Shown here: in pieces, positions 16,340 through 25,827 of the stretch
Position numbering within the stretch: the first letter of the stretch is position 1
Layout: each line of letters starts with the position of its first letter
Source of the DNA: Intestinirhabdus alba
GTDB taxonomy: Bacteria > Pseudomonadota > Gammaproteobacteria > Enterobacterales > Enterobacteriaceae
Assembly (NCBI RefSeq): GCF_009711095.1
Contig: NZ_WMJZ01000012.1
Span: 71,250 to 131,630 of the forward strand
Direction of reading: 5' to 3'
DNA: 60,381 bases
Made by a program: the position numbers and the translations under genes
Notes under the pieces: generated by a model
What the model was told of the DNA's origin: nothing
The model's input: only the letters and a program-made list of their open reading frames with translations
Database searches by the model: none

Positions 16340-17676
16340 GCGCTCTCCCGGACGTCGCCCCAGCCGGCAGTTGATGACCACGGGCATAGCCGAATCGTCG
16401 CCGGGGCGCTGGCGCTGGCGGTTTTAAATTCGATCGTCAGCGCGCGCCCCTCCTCGCTCTGGCTGGCGGGGAGCGCCGCCAGCTCGTCGTGCTTAAGGGT
16501 GAATTTATGCATCAGGATGTTTTGCTGGTTATAAACGCTGACGTGCAGCGTATCCGTTTCGTCTTCGCGGTGGAGATAGTCCGACTCGCTCAGGGTTATG
16601 ACCTTTCTGTGGTGCGCGCGGTGGCGCTCCAGCCACGCCGCCTCGTCGGCGGGCGGGGCGAAGAAATTGATCTTATCGGGGCCGATAACTTCGGGCAGAA
16701 CGGTGCTGTTTTGCAGATGAATGCCCGCCCGGTACTCAAACTCCCGCAGGCTGCGCCGGTCGCCGAGGCTCCAGGGCGCAAGGCCGCCCTCCGGCTCCGC
16801 GCCGATACCCAGCAGCGCCCGGACGCGGGCCTTAGACTGATTATCCCGCTGCCACCACGCCTTCTCGACGAGACCCTGGCTGTTGGCTTCGTTGGTATGG
16901 TCGCCCCAGATCTTGTTCTGCCCCTGGCGCTGGTAGTAGTGCCAGAGCAGCGGCTTATGGGGATGAAAAACGTCATAGCCGTGGGTAAAGGCCCGCACGG
17001 CCATAGCGATCTCCTCGCCGGCGAAAAAGATCTGCGGATCGTTAGGCACCCGCTGCACAAAGTCGCCGTCGGTGAAGATGAAGCCGCCGGCGAGATAGCT
17101 CCCCGGCACCGGCTCCGACGACTCAAAGGACGTGGAGGTGAGCATGGGCAGGCGCTGGTCATCGAACTCGCGAAAAATCAGACGGCTGACGTAGCGCTTT
17201 TTACTGGCCTCTTCGTTTTCGCCGGGCACGAACGCCGGAGGATAGGCGGTAATCAGCGGCCTGCTGCTGCGGGTCCGCAGCTGCTCCAGCATGGCGATCA
17301 TCTCGCGATCCCACCCGGCAACAAAGCGACAGTGGGAGTCTATCTGCAGGAAGTAGCGTTCATTGTCATACAGCGCCTCCGCCTGGCTACGCGCCCAGCA
17401 GGCCCCCTGGCTGGCGAAATAGTGGACGCTGATGACCTTAATATGGGCGTGGCGGTAGCGAAACAGGTGAACGCTGCGATCGGCTACGGTTTTTTCGCCC
17501 ATCGGGGTAAAGCCCGCCATCGCGAAAAGGCTCAGATCCTCGTGATCCTGCCAGCAGACGGCAATGTGCAGATTCTGCGGACAGGCGGCGTGCTGCAGCA
17601 TATCCCGCAGCGTGGGCACCAGCTGAGGATCGCGGTAGCTGGCGATAGTGATAAAAATCGTTGCAGGGTTGTCCAT
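16333..17676 (-). CDS. GlcNAc-transferase-like glycosyltransferase (PF11397/GT60-type)
   Basis: The 447-residue cytoplasmic protein resembles the family that includes the Dictyostelium Skp1 GlcNAc-transferase. Shared blocks in order are IFITIASYRDPQL (N terminus), ICWQ-like AVCWQDHEDL, ARSQAEALYDNERYFLQIDSH with a DSH metal/sugar-binding motif (residue about 112), GWDREMIAML, ITAYPPAF, SYLAGGFIFTDGDF, and FFAGEEIAMAVRAFTHGYDVFHP. It probably transfers a sugar from a nucleotide sugar to a protein. The acceptor is unknown. The ATG at 17676 has a CGGGGA site; the ATG at 17703 overlaps the adhesin stop (TAATG) and would add nine residues. The gene sits between the adhesin and OmpA genes in one operon. 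Confidence 0.75.
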   Translation of the reverse strand: MDNPATIFITIASYRDPQLVPTLRDMLQHAACPQNLHIAVCWQDHEDLSLFAMAGFTPMGEKTVADRSVHLFRYRHAHIKVISVHYFASQGACWARSQAEALYDNERYFLQIDSHCRFVAGWDREMIAMLEQLRTRSSRPLITAYPPAFVPGENEEASKKRYVSRLIFREFDDQRLPMLTSTSFESSEPVPGSYLAGGFIFTDGDFVQRVPNDPQIFFAGEEIAMAVRAFTHGYDVFHPHKPLLWHYYQRQGQNKIWGDHTNEANSQGLVEKAWWQRDNQSKARVRALLGIGAEPEGGLAPWSLGDRRSLREFEYRAGIHLQNSTVLPEVIGPDKINFFAPPADEAAWLERHRAHHRKVITLSESDYLHREDETDTLHVSVYNQQNILMHKFTLKHDELAALPASQSEEGRALTIEFKTASASAPATIRLCPWSSTAGWGDVRESAW

Positions 17677-17702
17677 AAATCCCCGTTGGGTTAGCGTCGT
17701 CA

Positions 17703-18698
17703 TTATTGAATAGTGAAAACAATTTCCGCGCTGGCGCTGAAGGCACCGCCCGCCGGCGCGGCCTGACCGATCGGAATCAGCGTCGCTTTCCAGTGAAACT
17801 GGGCGGAGCCATAGCTGGTGACGCTGCTCTTCTGTTCCGTCGTCGTGCCGTTGATCTTCATCGCCTTGCCGCCGCCGTCGGTGATGCGGATCCCAAGCCG
17901 CTCCTTGCTGCCGTTGGCGTCCAGTACCTGGATATAGCTGGCGTCGGCGGAGGGGGTCCGGGTGGTTATTGAGGCGCTGGCCGAATAGCTGCCGTAGTCG
18001 CTTTGGCAGGTAATGGCGAAGTCCAGATCGCGCTCCACCCCGTTTTTGAGCAGGGAGGGGGTGACGTCATTGAAGTTGACCGTTTTGGCCCCGTCGGCGG
18101 TGCACGCCGGGGTGCTGATAATTCTCATTTCGCCAATCGACAGCTTCATTGCATAGTTGGACGGGTTCGCCGACAGCACGTAGTTGTAGGCAATATCGCC
18201 GGCCGACAGCACCCGATCGCCCGTCAAAGGCTGGCTCAGGTTCAGCCGATCGCGGGTTTTGAAAAACTGGATCCGGAAGTAAGACTGCGGGGGATAGTCG
18301 AAGGTCGCCTCGTTATCGCCTGAGCTGATCCTCAGGTAGCTGGTAGAGGGAAAGTTGCCGAACGCCGAGCCGTTGCTGTAGAGCAGCTTAATACCGATCC
18401 CCGGAATATCGGTCTGGTAGATGCGGGTGGCGCTGTCCTGCCCCGTCAGGTTTATGACGCGCTTGCCGTACTCGGAGCCGGCCAGGCAGTGGTCATAGCC
18501 CACAGCCTGGCCCAGCAGCGGGCTGTTGAATTCAGCAAAGGGGACCGAAGTGCTGGCAGGCGCGTCGGCGGAAATTGTCATCAGCTTGCCGCTAATGGTG
18601 AGTATGGTCGGCCTGCCGCGGGCAAGAGTACAAACGGCCAGCGCGTCTGACGCTGTGACCAGCGCCAGCAGCATAACGATACAGATCCTTGGCAGCAT
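17703..18698 (-). CDS. Fimbrial tip adhesin-like protein in the T6SS operon
   Basis: The 331-residue protein starts with a signal peptide (VMLLALVTASDALA, cleavage before VCTL). Two cysteine pairs, near residues 23/71 and 198/229, define a likely N-terminal receptor-binding domain and a C-terminal pilin domain, the layout of FimH-type adhesins. The C-terminal AEIVFTIQ is the final beta strand expected for donor-strand exchange. It should be exported by Sec and assembled at the tip by the chaperone and usher encoded at 26459-29939 on the opposite arm. It follows tssA with no gap and its stop overlaps a possible start of the glycosyltransferase. The receptor cannot be predicted. Confidence 0.75.
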   Translation of the reverse strand: MLPRICIVMLLALVTASDALAVCTLARGRPTILTISGKLMTISADAPASTSVPFAEFNSPLLGQAVGYDHCLAGSEYGKRVINLTGQDSATRIYQTDIPGIGIKLLYSNGSAFGNFPSTSYLRISSGDNEATFDYPPQSYFRIQFFKTRDRLNLSQPLTGDRVLSAGDIAYNYVLSANPSNYAMKLSIGEMRIISTPACTADGAKTVNFNDVTPSLLKNGVERDLDFAITCQSDYGSYSASASITTRTPSADASYIQVLDANGSKERLGIRITDGGGKAMKINGTTTEQKSSVTSYGSAQFHWKATLIPIGQAAPAGGAFSASAEIVFTIQ

Positions 18699-19769
18699 CT
18701 ATTCTTTCTCCTGGTTCAGTAGGGCTACGATTTCGGGGGGGTACATCTTAAGCAGGTCGGCGAAACTTTTGCCGATGCTCCGCTCGGCGTACTGCAGCAG
18801 CGGGATCAGCGGGCTGCCCGGTTCGGCGGCCATAAACCAGCTGCGTACCTCCTGCAGGCGCTGCTGGGCGTCGGTCCGGCCGTTAATGCCCTGATTCCGT
18901 GCCGTGGGGGACGGGGGCGCAATCGGCCTGGCCACGGGAGCGGCGACAGGGAGCGGCGGCGCCTCTTCGCTCTGCGGGGCGGGCGTCGGCCGTTGGGCGG
19001 GGGGCGTAGGCACCCCGGCGCTAAATTCACATGAGAACATGCCGAGAATTCGCCCAAACGCCGCCAGCTCGGGGGCCTCTTCGCCCAGCGTCGCGTTCAG
19101 CAGGGCAACAATGGCCTGCAGATGCTGATGCGCCTGCAGCAGCGGCTGAATGCCGTCGAGGGCGTTAAGATGCCACTCCTGGATCAGCGCGGCGACCGCA
19201 GCCTCCGACAGCGCCCCCTCCTCCCTGGGGATCTGATGGGCCTTTTCAAACTCTTTTATCGTTATCTGCAGCCCGGCCGCCTTCGGCAGCGGCTGGTTGC
19301 GCAGGTCCGCCAGCAGGCCGTCAATATCCTCCAGCTCGGCGAAGGCGTTGGCGCGCAGCATCGGCGCGAATTCGCCTTCGTCCAGCAGCTGCGGGTAGAG
19401 GTCGTCCGGCCAGGTCTGCAGCAGGGTGAGCAGCGCCTCCGTCCCCTCAGCCAGCGCGGGCAGGCCCACCTTGCGCAGCCGACAGCGCATTAATATGACG
19501 ATCAGCCTGACGTCTTTGCTTTTTTGCAGCAGCGCCAGGCATTCGCGCTCGGTTTCCGTCCAGTTGACCGGCTCTGCGGCCTCGACGAAGCTGCCGTACT
19601 CCACCCCCAGCTTCGGCTGCAGTCGGGACTGCAGCATAATAAATGCCGGGTCGTAGTCGAGAGACTCTCCGCAGGGGAAGTCGCCCGGCAGCGCCTGCAT
19701 CACGTGCTGGTAGTAGTCCGAACAGGTCAGCCTGGGCGGTTCAGTTATTGCGTTCATTATTTCATCCAT
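18699..19769 (-). CDS. tssA: T6SS assembly protein TssA
   Basis: TssA caps and coordinates growth of the T6SS sheath and tube. The 356-residue product has the ImpA N-terminal domain near the start (GDFPCGESLDYDPAFIMLQ ... WTETERECLALL), a Pro/Ala-rich linker around residues 250-290, and a short C-terminal helical domain (GSPLIPLLQYAERSIGKSFADLL). The last is the pattern of short-type TssA. The start at 19769 has an AAGG site nine bases upstream, and the gene lies 12 bases after tssG. It is a cytoplasmic protein. Confidence 0.9.
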   Translation of the reverse strand: MDEIMNAITEPPRLTCSDYYQHVMQALPGDFPCGESLDYDPAFIMLQSRLQPKLGVEYGSFVEAAEPVNWTETERECLALLQKSKDVRLIVILMRCRLRKVGLPALAEGTEALLTLLQTWPDDLYPQLLDEGEFAPMLRANAFAELEDIDGLLADLRNQPLPKAAGLQITIKEFEKAHQIPREEGALSEAAVAALIQEWHLNALDGIQPLLQAHQHLQAIVALLNATLGEEAPELAAFGRILGMFSCEFSAGVPTPPAQRPTPAPQSEEAPPLPVAAPVARPIAPPSPTARNQGINGRTDAQQRLQEVRSWFMAAEPGSPLIPLLQYAERSIGKSFADLLKMYPPEIVALLNQEKE

Positions 19770-19781
19770 CTGTCTGCACCT

Positions 19782-20822
19782 TTATCCCGCAGAGATACCG
19801 GATTGATACATCTCCGGCTCGAAGCTCATCCCGAACACGGGAGCGTCGAAAGCCTCCCGCTCCAGCCAGCTGGCGTAGCCCAGCCGATGGCCGCCGTCCA
19901 GGGTCGCCCTGGGCACCTGGTCGGCGGCCAGCATCAGCTGCACCTCCCAGGCGTACTCAAAGCCGATAAAGCTGCGCACCAGCTCGCGCAGCACCGGCAT
20001 ATCGCTGCCCCACGGGCTGAACAGCAGATACTGATCGAGGGTGAGCGGCCCTATCAGCAGCTTAAAGCGGTGCTGGCGGTCAAGTACCGTGGAGCCGAGG
20101 ATGGCACCATCGCCGAGCAGAGCGGCATAGCGGTCATCGCCCAGCGCCGTCTGGTCCTGACCCTCCAGCACGATCCACTGCAGCTCAAACTCCGTCATCT
20201 GCACCTGCACGTCGAAGTAGTAGCGCAGCGCGCCCAGCAGGCCGTCCGGGTTTCGCGCTTCGCGGATCAGATGCGCGGAGGAGGCCAGCCGGGTATGCAT
20301 CGGCAGCGGCACGGGCTCCAGCTCCGCCGGATCGAGGCCGACCAGGCTGCCGATGTAGAACGAGAACCGCTCATCGTCTTTACGATCCAGCGAGGCGGTG
20401 TCCTGGGATAAAAACCATGCCCGGTAGAACAGGCTCAGCGCGCGGTGGTGAAAGATGTCGACAAAGTCGATCAGCGTGTGGTCATGATGCTTATCGCGCG
20501 AATAGGCCCATTCCGAGTAGTGCAGGGGCATCGCCCCCTGGGGACCCCAGATACCCAGGCCAAACAGCCGCAGCTTAATTTTGTCGTCCTGCCGGCTGAT
20601 GGCGGCAATTTCGCGCGGGGAGAAGGTCGTGCTCGCCACCTGGCCCAGGCGAAAGCGCTCCTGGGAGGGGCGCACCGCCTTGCCCGGCGGCGGCAGCGCG
20701 GGGGTCTGGGCGGCGATGGCGCGCATGATACTGATAAACCCCGCCTCCCAGGGCGCATTGACGTCGTACCAGACGTCAAGACCCGGCGGTAGCCCGGTCT
20801 GGCCGGTCGTGGGCGTCGTCAT
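19782..20822 (-). CDS. tssG: T6SS baseplate protein TssG
   Basis: TssG joins TssE, TssF and TssK in the baseplate wedge. The 346-residue protein shows the family features: an early FRLGQVASTTFSPREIA segment, LFGLGIWGPQGAMPLHYSEW near residue 85, and the DIFHHRALSLFYRAW block. No export signal is present. The start lies inside the end of tssF (four-base overlap), which indicates coupled translation of the two baseplate partners. Confidence 0.93.
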   Translation of the reverse strand: MTTPTTGQTGLPPGLDVWYDVNAPWEAGFISIMRAIAAQTPALPPPGKAVRPSQERFRLGQVASTTFSPREIAAISRQDDKIKLRLFGLGIWGPQGAMPLHYSEWAYSRDKHHDHTLIDFVDIFHHRALSLFYRAWFLSQDTASLDRKDDERFSFYIGSLVGLDPAELEPVPLPMHTRLASSAHLIREARNPDGLLGALRYYFDVQVQMTEFELQWIVLEGQDQTALGDDRYAALLGDGAILGSTVLDRQHRFKLLIGPLTLDQYLLFSPWGSDMPVLRELVRSFIGFEYAWEVQLMLAADQVPRATLDGGHRLGYASWLEREAFDAPVFGMSFEPEMYQSGISAG

Positions 20823-22699
20823 AGCGCGCCTCGTCCGCCGGGGCGCGCCTTCCAGCGCGCGATGGGGCCGCGCTGCATCGAATGCAGCTCCGTTTCGGTA
20901 AACACGTTGATGGCGGCGTGGCGGGCCAGGTAATTCTCCATAATCAGTCCAAAGAGGTAGGGGCTGACGCCGGAAAAGCCCTCTTCATCCACCGTCAGCG
21001 TGCAGTTGACGCCGCGACCGTAAACCAGCAGGCCGTCTTCCGCCAGGCGGCGTACCACCGGCCGGGTTTTACAGCCGATCAGGCTGTCGATCTGCGCCAT
21101 CGACTCCAGGTCGGCGGCGGTGGTGAACAGGCGCAGCATATTGCGCAGCGACTCGCCGCCCTGGGCGTGATCCATATCGGAGAGCGGCAGATAGTTAAAG
21201 CTCAGCTGGCGGATCAGCCGCCAGGCGGACTCGCCGATGGCGAAGGGGGAGCGCGGGGCGCTGGGCGAGCTGACGAACCGCGCCCCGTGAATGGGCACCG
21301 AGTCGGACATGGTGAGATCGAAGCTGCCGGTGCTGCTCAGCAGGCGCGGCAGATCGCGGTTGGTCACCATCGCATCCACCAGCAGATAGCGAATATGCTC
21401 TCCGTAGGGGGCCTCCTGTTGGTCCACCAGCGAGATAAAAATTTCCGTGCCCAGGTAGGGCGTGCGGGTATCGTATTTGCGATGGGTGGTATCTTTGGTA
21501 CGCGCTTCGCGCTGAACGGAAAAGTAGCGGCCAAAATTGCCGGTGTCGCTGTGTCGGGTCTGATACAGCGCATTAAACGCCAGCTCCTCGCTGGTTTCCG
21601 CCTGCAGGCCATAGACTTTATTGACGCTGAATATTTCATAATCTACAGGACGGCTGCGATCCGGCACGATGTGGAAATTATTCAGCGCCCGGTTAACCTC
21701 GATGCGATCCACCCGTTTAGGAAAAAGATTAATTACCGGGGTGCAGAATAATAAAAAGTGCGAGGCGTCGAGGTGGGCGATCAGATCCTGCGGCAGTTTG
21801 TCCAGCAGAATAATAATCTCAACCTCGCGGCTATTATTATTGCGGAGCGCGGCGGCAAGCTGGGTGATGGAGAAGAAATAAAAACGCTCCCTGCAGGCAA
21901 TATACTCCTGGATGAGGGTGTGACCATGGAACATATTCCACTGCAAAGGGAGCAAACTTTGATCCGGCGCGAGGCCCTCAAACTTCAGCGGCCGGCTGCT
22001 GATGACGTGGTACTGCGGCTGGTTGTTCTCTTCGCTGCGCACCACCGCCGCGATATGGCTGCCGTGCAGAAGCTCAAACGTATGGGAAACGATGCGCTCG
22101 TCGCCCTGAATATAGACCGGCAGTTCGTCCAGCCCCTCCAGTTGCGAAAAGGTCAGGTCGCCCTGCAGCCGCAGCCGGATGCGCAGCGCCCCCTTGAGCT
22201 GGTGGTGTTTGATGCGGTAATACTCCAGGTTGGGAATATCCGGCGGCACCGAGGTGAGCCTGACCTCGGCAATCTCCAGCGGCCAGAGGGTCACGTCCTG
22301 ATTATTGCGAAACTCGCAGCGGGTCATCTCGCCGGGAAGAATACGGCTGTAGAAAGCGCTCTGCTTGGGAATAGTAAAGCCGTGGGTTAAATCCCCCTCG
22401 CTCAGATTGGGCCTGAGCTGCGCCACGCCCATCGAGGGCGTGGGGGCGTTATAGTTGGGATAGATAATATCCAGCAGGCGCTGGGTGAAGCGGGGAAATT
22501 CCGCATCGAGCTTGAGCTGTGTTCTCGCCGACAGGAAGCAAAATGCCTCAATCAGGCGCTCAACGTAGGGATCGGCGATCTCAATGCCGTTCATCCCCAG
22601 GCGTCCGGCGATCTTAGGATGCTGTTCAGCAAATTCCTGCGCCATTTCTCTGAGAAAGGTCAGCTCCCGATTGTAATAATCCAGAAAATTATGTTCCAC
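20819..22699 (-). CDS. tssF: T6SS baseplate protein TssF
   Basis: TssF is the major wedge component of the T6SS baseplate. The 626-residue product starts with the diagnostic YYNRELTFLREMAQEFAEQH, then FARQ-type HPKIAGRLGM and DPYVERLIEAFCFLSAR, and the PSMGVAQLRP segment. It is the first gene of the minus arm and faces clpV across a 357-base region. The product is cytoplasmic. Nothing appears truncated. Confidence 0.94.
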   Translation of the reverse strand: MEHNFLDYYNRELTFLREMAQEFAEQHPKIAGRLGMNGIEIADPYVERLIEAFCFLSARTQLKLDAEFPRFTQRLLDIIYPNYNAPTPSMGVAQLRPNLSEGDLTHGFTIPKQSAFYSRILPGEMTRCEFRNNQDVTLWPLEIAEVRLTSVPPDIPNLEYYRIKHHQLKGALRIRLRLQGDLTFSQLEGLDELPVYIQGDERIVSHTFELLHGSHIAAVVRSEENNQPQYHVISSRPLKFEGLAPDQSLLPLQWNMFHGHTLIQEYIACRERFYFFSITQLAAALRNNNSREVEIIILLDKLPQDLIAHLDASHFLLFCTPVINLFPKRVDRIEVNRALNNFHIVPDRSRPVDYEIFSVNKVYGLQAETSEELAFNALYQTRHSDTGNFGRYFSVQREARTKDTTHRKYDTRTPYLGTEIFISLVDQQEAPYGEHIRYLLVDAMVTNRDLPRLLSSTGSFDLTMSDSVPIHGARFVSSPSAPRSPFAIGESAWRLIRQLSFNYLPLSDMDHAQGGESLRNMLRLFTTAADLESMAQIDSLIGCKTRPVVRRLAEDGLLVYGRGVNCTLTVDEEGFSGVSPYLFGLIMENYLARHAAINVFTETELHSMQRGPIARWKARPGGRGAL

Positions 22700-23056
22700 T
22701 TATTCGCATCCTGGCTGAGTTTTTATGCAAAGAAATATCTTTTTGCAACACTGAGCGTTTTATGAGAAATGTCCCAGATGTGTCGCTCTGCGCATTTTTT
22801 ATTAGCTGTGGCTGGTCTGATTTTAAAAGTAAAAGCGTCCTTTGTGATCGCGGTGTTTATTGTTTCTGAAACTTTAAGAATGATTATCGAGCCAGAATCT
22901 TAAAACCTATGGCGGCCTGTAAGAAGGGTTTTTATTTTCCTTTGTCTTATTTACTATGCAGCAAAATCATCTCCCGGTTGTTTATTATGGCGTGCCGTAA
23001 AACTCCGGGAAAACAAAAATGAATGTTAACTGTTAATCGAGACAGGGCCGTATATT
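22700..23056. promoter_or_regulatory. Divergent T6SS promoter region between tssF and clpV
   Basis: These 357 bases contain no gene and are much more AT-rich than the genes on both sides. They must carry promoters for both T6SS arms, including the fimbrial genes. The sequence TAAGAATGATTATCG at 22875-22889 matches 11 of 14 positions of the Fur-box core. Fur control of T6SS is known in some enterobacteria, but this single site is only a candidate. No clear sigma54 promoter was recognised. Confidence 0.5.
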
Positions 23057-25750
23057 GTGGCAATAACCAGGACAAATCTTTTCGGTAAGCTCAATCCCAG
23101 CTTGTTTAAAAGCGTGGAGAGCGCGACGACCTTATGCAAGCTACGCGGTAACCCCTACGTTGAGCTGGTGCACTGGTTGAATCAGATCTACCAGCAGCAG
23201 GATAGCGATATCCGCCATATTATCCGCCATTTTGAGCTGGATGCGGAGCGGCTGGAGCGCGACTTTGCCCAGGCGTTAACGCGCCTGCCCGCGGGGGCCA
23301 GCGCCATCTCTGATTTCTCTTATCATATCGAGCTGGCGATCGAGCGCTCCTGGGTGTTTGCCAGCCTGGAGTGCCACCAGAGCTGCATTCGCAGCGGGCA
23401 TCTGCTGATCGCCCTGCTGACGACCATGGAGCTGCGCCGGGCGCTGTTCGCCATCTCGCCGGTATTTGAAAAAATTCCGCTGGAGCATTTGAGTAAGGAT
23501 CTGGGCTATATCATTCGCGACTCCGGCGAGCAGGACGCGCTGGCGGGCGAGGCGACCCTATCCGGCGACGCGGGGGTGCCCGGCGAGGCCAGCATGGCGA
23601 TGGGCGGCGGCCAGAGCGGCGGCCTGGCGCAGTACACCACCGACCTTACCGCGCTGGCCCGCGAGGGGAAAATTGACCCGGTGCTGGGGCGCGATAAAGA
23701 GATCAATACCATGGTGGATATTCTGCTGCGCCGTCGCCAGAACAATCCGCTGCTGACGGGGGAAGCCGGAGTCGGAAAAACGGCGGTCGTCGAGGGTCTG
23801 GCACTGGCTATCGCCGCGGGCGAGGTGCCGCCTTCGCTGAAGTCGGTGCGCCTGCTGACCCTTGACGTGGTGGCGCTCTCCGCCGGGGCCAGCATGAAGG
23901 GGGAATTTGAGGCCCGCCTGAAGGCGGTGCTGGAGGAGGCGGTTGGCTCCGCCGAGCCGGTGATCCTGTTTATCGACGAGGTGCATACGCTGGTCGGGGC
24001 GGGCGGCAACGCCGGGACGGGAGACGCCGCGAACCTGATGAAGCCGATGCTGGCGCGCGGGCAGCTGCGCACCATCGGCGCGACCACCTGGAGCGAGTTT
24101 AAGCGCCATATTGAAAAAGATCCGGCGCTCACCCGCCGTTTCCAGGTGCTGCAGGTGGAAGAACCTTCCGAGGAGCTGGCGATCGCCATGCTGCGCGGCC
24201 TGCTGCCGGTGCTGGAGAAGCATCACGGCGTCTGGATTATGGATGAGGCGATCCGCGCCGCGGTGCGCCTGTCCCATCGCTATATTCCGGCCCGCCAGCT
24301 GCCCGATAAGGCGATCAGCCTGCTGGATACCGCCTGCGCCAGAGTGGCCGTGGCGCAGCATACGCCGCCGTCGGAGCTGATGGCGCACAAGTTCGGCAGC
24401 CGATCGGCGCAGGCCGAGCTGTCGCTGCTGGAAAAGGCCGTTCGCTTTGGCAAAGAGGATGGCCGGCGCGCGGAGGCCATTGAGGAGGCCATCGCCGGGC
24501 ATACCGAAGAGGCGGAGCGCCTGGAGCAGCGCTGGACCCGGGAGTGCGCTCTGGTGGCCGATATTATGGAAACCCGTAGCCAGCTGCTGGCGGCAGAGCA
24601 GGCGGCGGAGAAGGCTGAAGCCGGGCAGGCCGCCGACCTGCAGGCGCGGCTGAACGAGCTGGAGGCCGACCTGAGCGCTGTCCGCGGAGAGCTGCCGCTG
24701 GTGCAGGCCGAGGTCAACGCCGCGGTGGTGGCGGCGATCGTGGCCAGCTGGACCGGCATACCGGTCGGTCAGGTGCTGAAGGATGACGTCAGCGCGGTAA
24801 TGGAGCTGCCCCAGCGCCTGGCCGAGCGGGTCATCGGCCAGCAGCACGCGCTGACCTGCCTGAGCCAGAGCATTCAGACGGCGCGGGCGGGGCTGGCCGA
24901 TCCGCAGAAGCCGTTCGGCGTCTTTATGCTGGTCGGCCCCTCCGGCGTCGGGAAGACCGAAACGGCGCTGGCCATCGCCAGCCAGCTGTACGGCGGCGAG
25001 CAGAACCTGATCACCATCAACATGAGCGAATACCAGGAGGCGCACACGGTCTCCTCGCTGAAAGGTGCCCCGCCGGGCTATGTGGGCTACGGAGAGGGCG
25101 GCGTCTTAACCGAGGCGGTACGGCGTAAGCCCTACAGCGTGATCCTGCTGGATGAAATTGAAAAAGCGCACCCTGACGTACACGAGCTGTTCTTCCAGGT
25201 GTTTGACAAGGGGGCGATGGAGGATGGCGAAGGGCGGCAGATCGATTTCCGCAACACCATTATTTTGCTCACCAGCAATACCGGCAGCGACATTATCAGC
25301 AGCGTCTGCGCCGATCCGCAGACGATGCCGGATGAAGAGGGGCTGTTGACGTTATTACAGCCGGCGCTGCTGAAGGTTTTCCCGGCGGCGTTTTTAGGCC
25401 GGGTGACGGTGGTGCCCTATTTACCGCTGGCCAGCGATTCTCTGCAGAATATTGTGAAGATTCATCTGCAGCGAATTGCCGACAGGGCGAAGGCAAATTA
25501 TGACATTACCCTGAGCTTTAGCGATGCGCTTATTCAGCACGTAGTTGAGCGATGCCCGGTAGCGGAAACCGGGGCGCGGATGCTGATTCGTTTTATTGAG
25601 AAAAACATTTTGCCAAAAATTGGTAACGCGGTGTTAAAACGCACCGCCGCGGGAAGGGTTCAGCAGCAAGCCGGCGCGATGCATATTGGCCTGACAGATA
25701 ACAATGATATCGAAATTATGATGCAACCAGAGGAGCCGCCGTCGAAATAA
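23057..25750 (+). CDS. clpV: T6SS sheath disassembly ATPase ClpV (TssH)
   Basis: ClpV is the AAA+ unfoldase that recycles contracted TssBC sheaths. The 897-residue protein has an N-terminal Clp repeat domain, AAA1 with Walker A GEAGVGKTA (residue about 235) and Walker B LFIDEVHTLVG, a coiled-coil middle domain, and AAA2 with GPSGVGKTE (about 627) and VILLDEIEK. The start is GTG at 23057, preceded by a GAGACAGG site. It is the first gene of the plus arm and is followed directly by fimbrial genes rather than other tss genes. Confidence 0.95.
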   Translation: MAITRTNLFGKLNPSLFKSVESATTLCKLRGNPYVELVHWLNQIYQQQDSDIRHIIRHFELDAERLERDFAQALTRLPAGASAISDFSYHIELAIERSWVFASLECHQSCIRSGHLLIALLTTMELRRALFAISPVFEKIPLEHLSKDLGYIIRDSGEQDALAGEATLSGDAGVPGEASMAMGGGQSGGLAQYTTDLTALAREGKIDPVLGRDKEINTMVDILLRRRQNNPLLTGEAGVGKTAVVEGLALAIAAGEVPPSLKSVRLLTLDVVALSAGASMKGEFEARLKAVLEEAVGSAEPVILFIDEVHTLVGAGGNAGTGDAANLMKPMLARGQLRTIGATTWSEFKRHIEKDPALTRRFQVLQVEEPSEELAIAMLRGLLPVLEKHHGVWIMDEAIRAAVRLSHRYIPARQLPDKAISLLDTACARVAVAQHTPPSELMAHKFGSRSAQAELSLLEKAVRFGKEDGRRAEAIEEAIAGHTEEAERLEQRWTRECALVADIMETRSQLLAAEQAAEKAEAGQAADLQARLNELEADLSAVRGELPLVQAEVNAAVVAAIVASWTGIPVGQVLKDDVSAVMELPQRLAERVIGQQHALTCLSQSIQTARAGLADPQKPFGVFMLVGPSGVGKTETALAIASQLYGGEQNLITINMSEYQEAHTVSSLKGAPPGYVGYGEGGVLTEAVRRKPYSVILLDEIEKAHPDVHELFFQVFDKGAMEDGEGRQIDFRNTIILLTSNTGSDIISSVCADPQTMPDEEGLLTLLQPALLKVFPAAFLGRVTVVPYLPLASDSLQNIVKIHLQRIADRAKANYDITLSFSDALIQHVVERCPVAETGARMLIRFIEKNILPKIGNAVLKRTAAGRVQQQAGAMHIGLTDNNDIEIMMQPEEPPSK

Positions 25751-25827
25751 GTGAAGGAAGTAGTACCCATAAGGAACGATATATCTGTCGTTAATGATTA
25801 TTTAAAACTGTTATATAGGAAAATATC

